A stretch of DNA of 5,062 nucleotides from NCBI GenBank assembly GCA_005883905.1, contig VAYD01000011.1:4375-9436 (forward strand), in the 5' to 3' direction. Below the pieces are notes generated by a model. It saw only the letters and a program-made list of their open reading frames with translations, did not search any database and was not told the origin of the DNA. Each line of letters starts with the position of its first letter. The first letter of the stretch is position 1. The translations under genes and the position numbers were made by a program. Below are positions 4,606 through 5,062 of this stretch, piece by piece. This stretch comes from Actinomycetota bacterium. Its GTDB lineage: Bacteria; Actinomycetota; Thermoleophilia; Solirubrobacterales; Solirubrobacteraceae.

Positions 4606-5062
4606 ATGCCGATCGATCTGACCACAGCGGCCGACTTCATGGCCGCACACGCTCGCGTCCTGGACCGGCGCCGATTCGAGCTGCGGACCGGCGGCACGGA
4701 TCACGCGGGCGTCCTCGCCGCGCTGGACGGATACCGAAACCCCGATGGCGGCTACGGGTGGGGCCTCGAGCCCGATCTGCGCACGCCCGAGAGCCAGCCG
4801 GGCGCCGCCGCGCACGCGTTCGAGGTGTTCGAGGACATCGCACCGGCGACCGCGCCGCAGGCCGTCGCGCTCTGCGACTGGCTCGACACCGTCACGCTCG
4901 GCGACGGCGGCCTGCCGTTCGTGCTGCTGCCGCTGAACATGAACGCCGCCTCGGCGCCGTGGTGGCAGAGCGGCGACCCAAGCGCCTCCTCCCTGCAGAT
5001 CACGGCGTTCACCACCGCGGTCGCGCAGCGGGTCGCCGCCCACGATCCCGTGGTCGCCGCGC
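4606..5062 (+). CDS. Prenyltransferase/squalene-cyclase-repeat-like protein, N-terminal part (3' end outside window)
   Basis: From ATG 4606 the frame stays open to the right edge, giving 152 residues. It begins with the helix DLTTAADFMAAHARVLDRRR and then has GYRNPDGGYGWGLEPDLRTP (about residues 43-62). This Asp-Gly-Gly-Tyr-Gly segment resembles the QW-type repeats of squalene/hopene cyclases and prenyltransferase alpha-alpha barrels. A second, weaker repeat-like element is TLGDGGLPFVLLPL (about 96-109), and further helices follow (SSLQITAFTTAVAQRVAA). The catalytic DxDD motif of a class II terpene cyclase is not in the visible part. Related actinobacterial proteins are usually annotated only as hypothetical or prenyltransferase-repeat proteins, so no reaction is assigned. 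It starts 26 nt after the AraC stop on the same strand. No Shine-Dalgarno is seen; GATCAT (4594-4599), 6 nt upstream, is a weak -10 candidate, so it may have its own leaderless start or read-through from the AraC gene. Confidence 0.8.
   Translation, partial: MPIDLTTAADFMAAHARVLDRRRFELRTGGTDHAGVLAALDGYRNPDGGYGWGLEPDLRTPESQPGAAAHAFEVFEDIAPATAPQAVALCDWLDTVTLGDGGLPFVLLPLNMNAASAPWWQSGDPSASSLQITAFTTAVAQRVAAHDPVVAA

Overview
This is a very GC-rich window with densely packed genes, short or missing intergenic gaps, few Shine-Dalgarno sequences and two promoters placed for leaderless transcripts. The protein families (TetR, FCD-type GntR, a DUF6597-like AraC regulator, a 'VCH...DPDGN...LHHRY' VOC protein, an SGNH hydrolase) fit a high-GC actinobacterium. 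A soil lineage such as Solirubrobacterales/Thermoleophilia is my best guess, but it rests on sequence style and not on a marker gene.

Layout, left to right: (1) the 3' end of a TetR-type regulator, fused by an ATGA stop/start overlap to (2) an NADPH:quinone-oxidoreductase-like MDR gene that is broken into two overlapping frames (199-474 and 471-1121). (3) A GntR/FCD repressor gene on the minus strand (1111-1733), convergent with the MDR gene and itself frameshifted in the FCD domain. (4) A 12-helix MFS exporter (1741-2904, minus), transcribed ahead of the repressor as a two-gene operon. (5) A 72-bp divergent intergenic region. It carries two TTGTNNNACAA boxes forming a perfect 11-bp inverted repeat laid over the MFS promoter, a textbook site for autoregulation by the GntR protein. 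(6) A small secreted SGNH/GDSL hydrolase (2977-3477, plus) with its own leaderless-type promoter. (7) A VOC/glyoxalase-fold protein (3444-3845, minus) whose 3' end overlaps the hydrolase. It diverges, with no gap, from (8) an AraC-family regulator (3848-4579, plus). (9) The 5' part of a prenyltransferase/squalene-cyclase-repeat-like protein running off the right edge.

The best regulatory story is the GntR-MFS unit: repressor and exporter in one transcript, with the operator covering both promoter hexamers. The most unusual observation is that three neighbouring genes (MDR, GntR, SGNH hydrolase) each appear to lack a short internal conserved block, out of frame in two cases. This is either local gene decay or a systematic sequencing/assembly fault. 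I see no RNA gene, mobile element, CRISPR array or poly-T terminator, no gene-free stretch longer than about 75 bp, and nothing that clearly amounts to a new multi-gene system.
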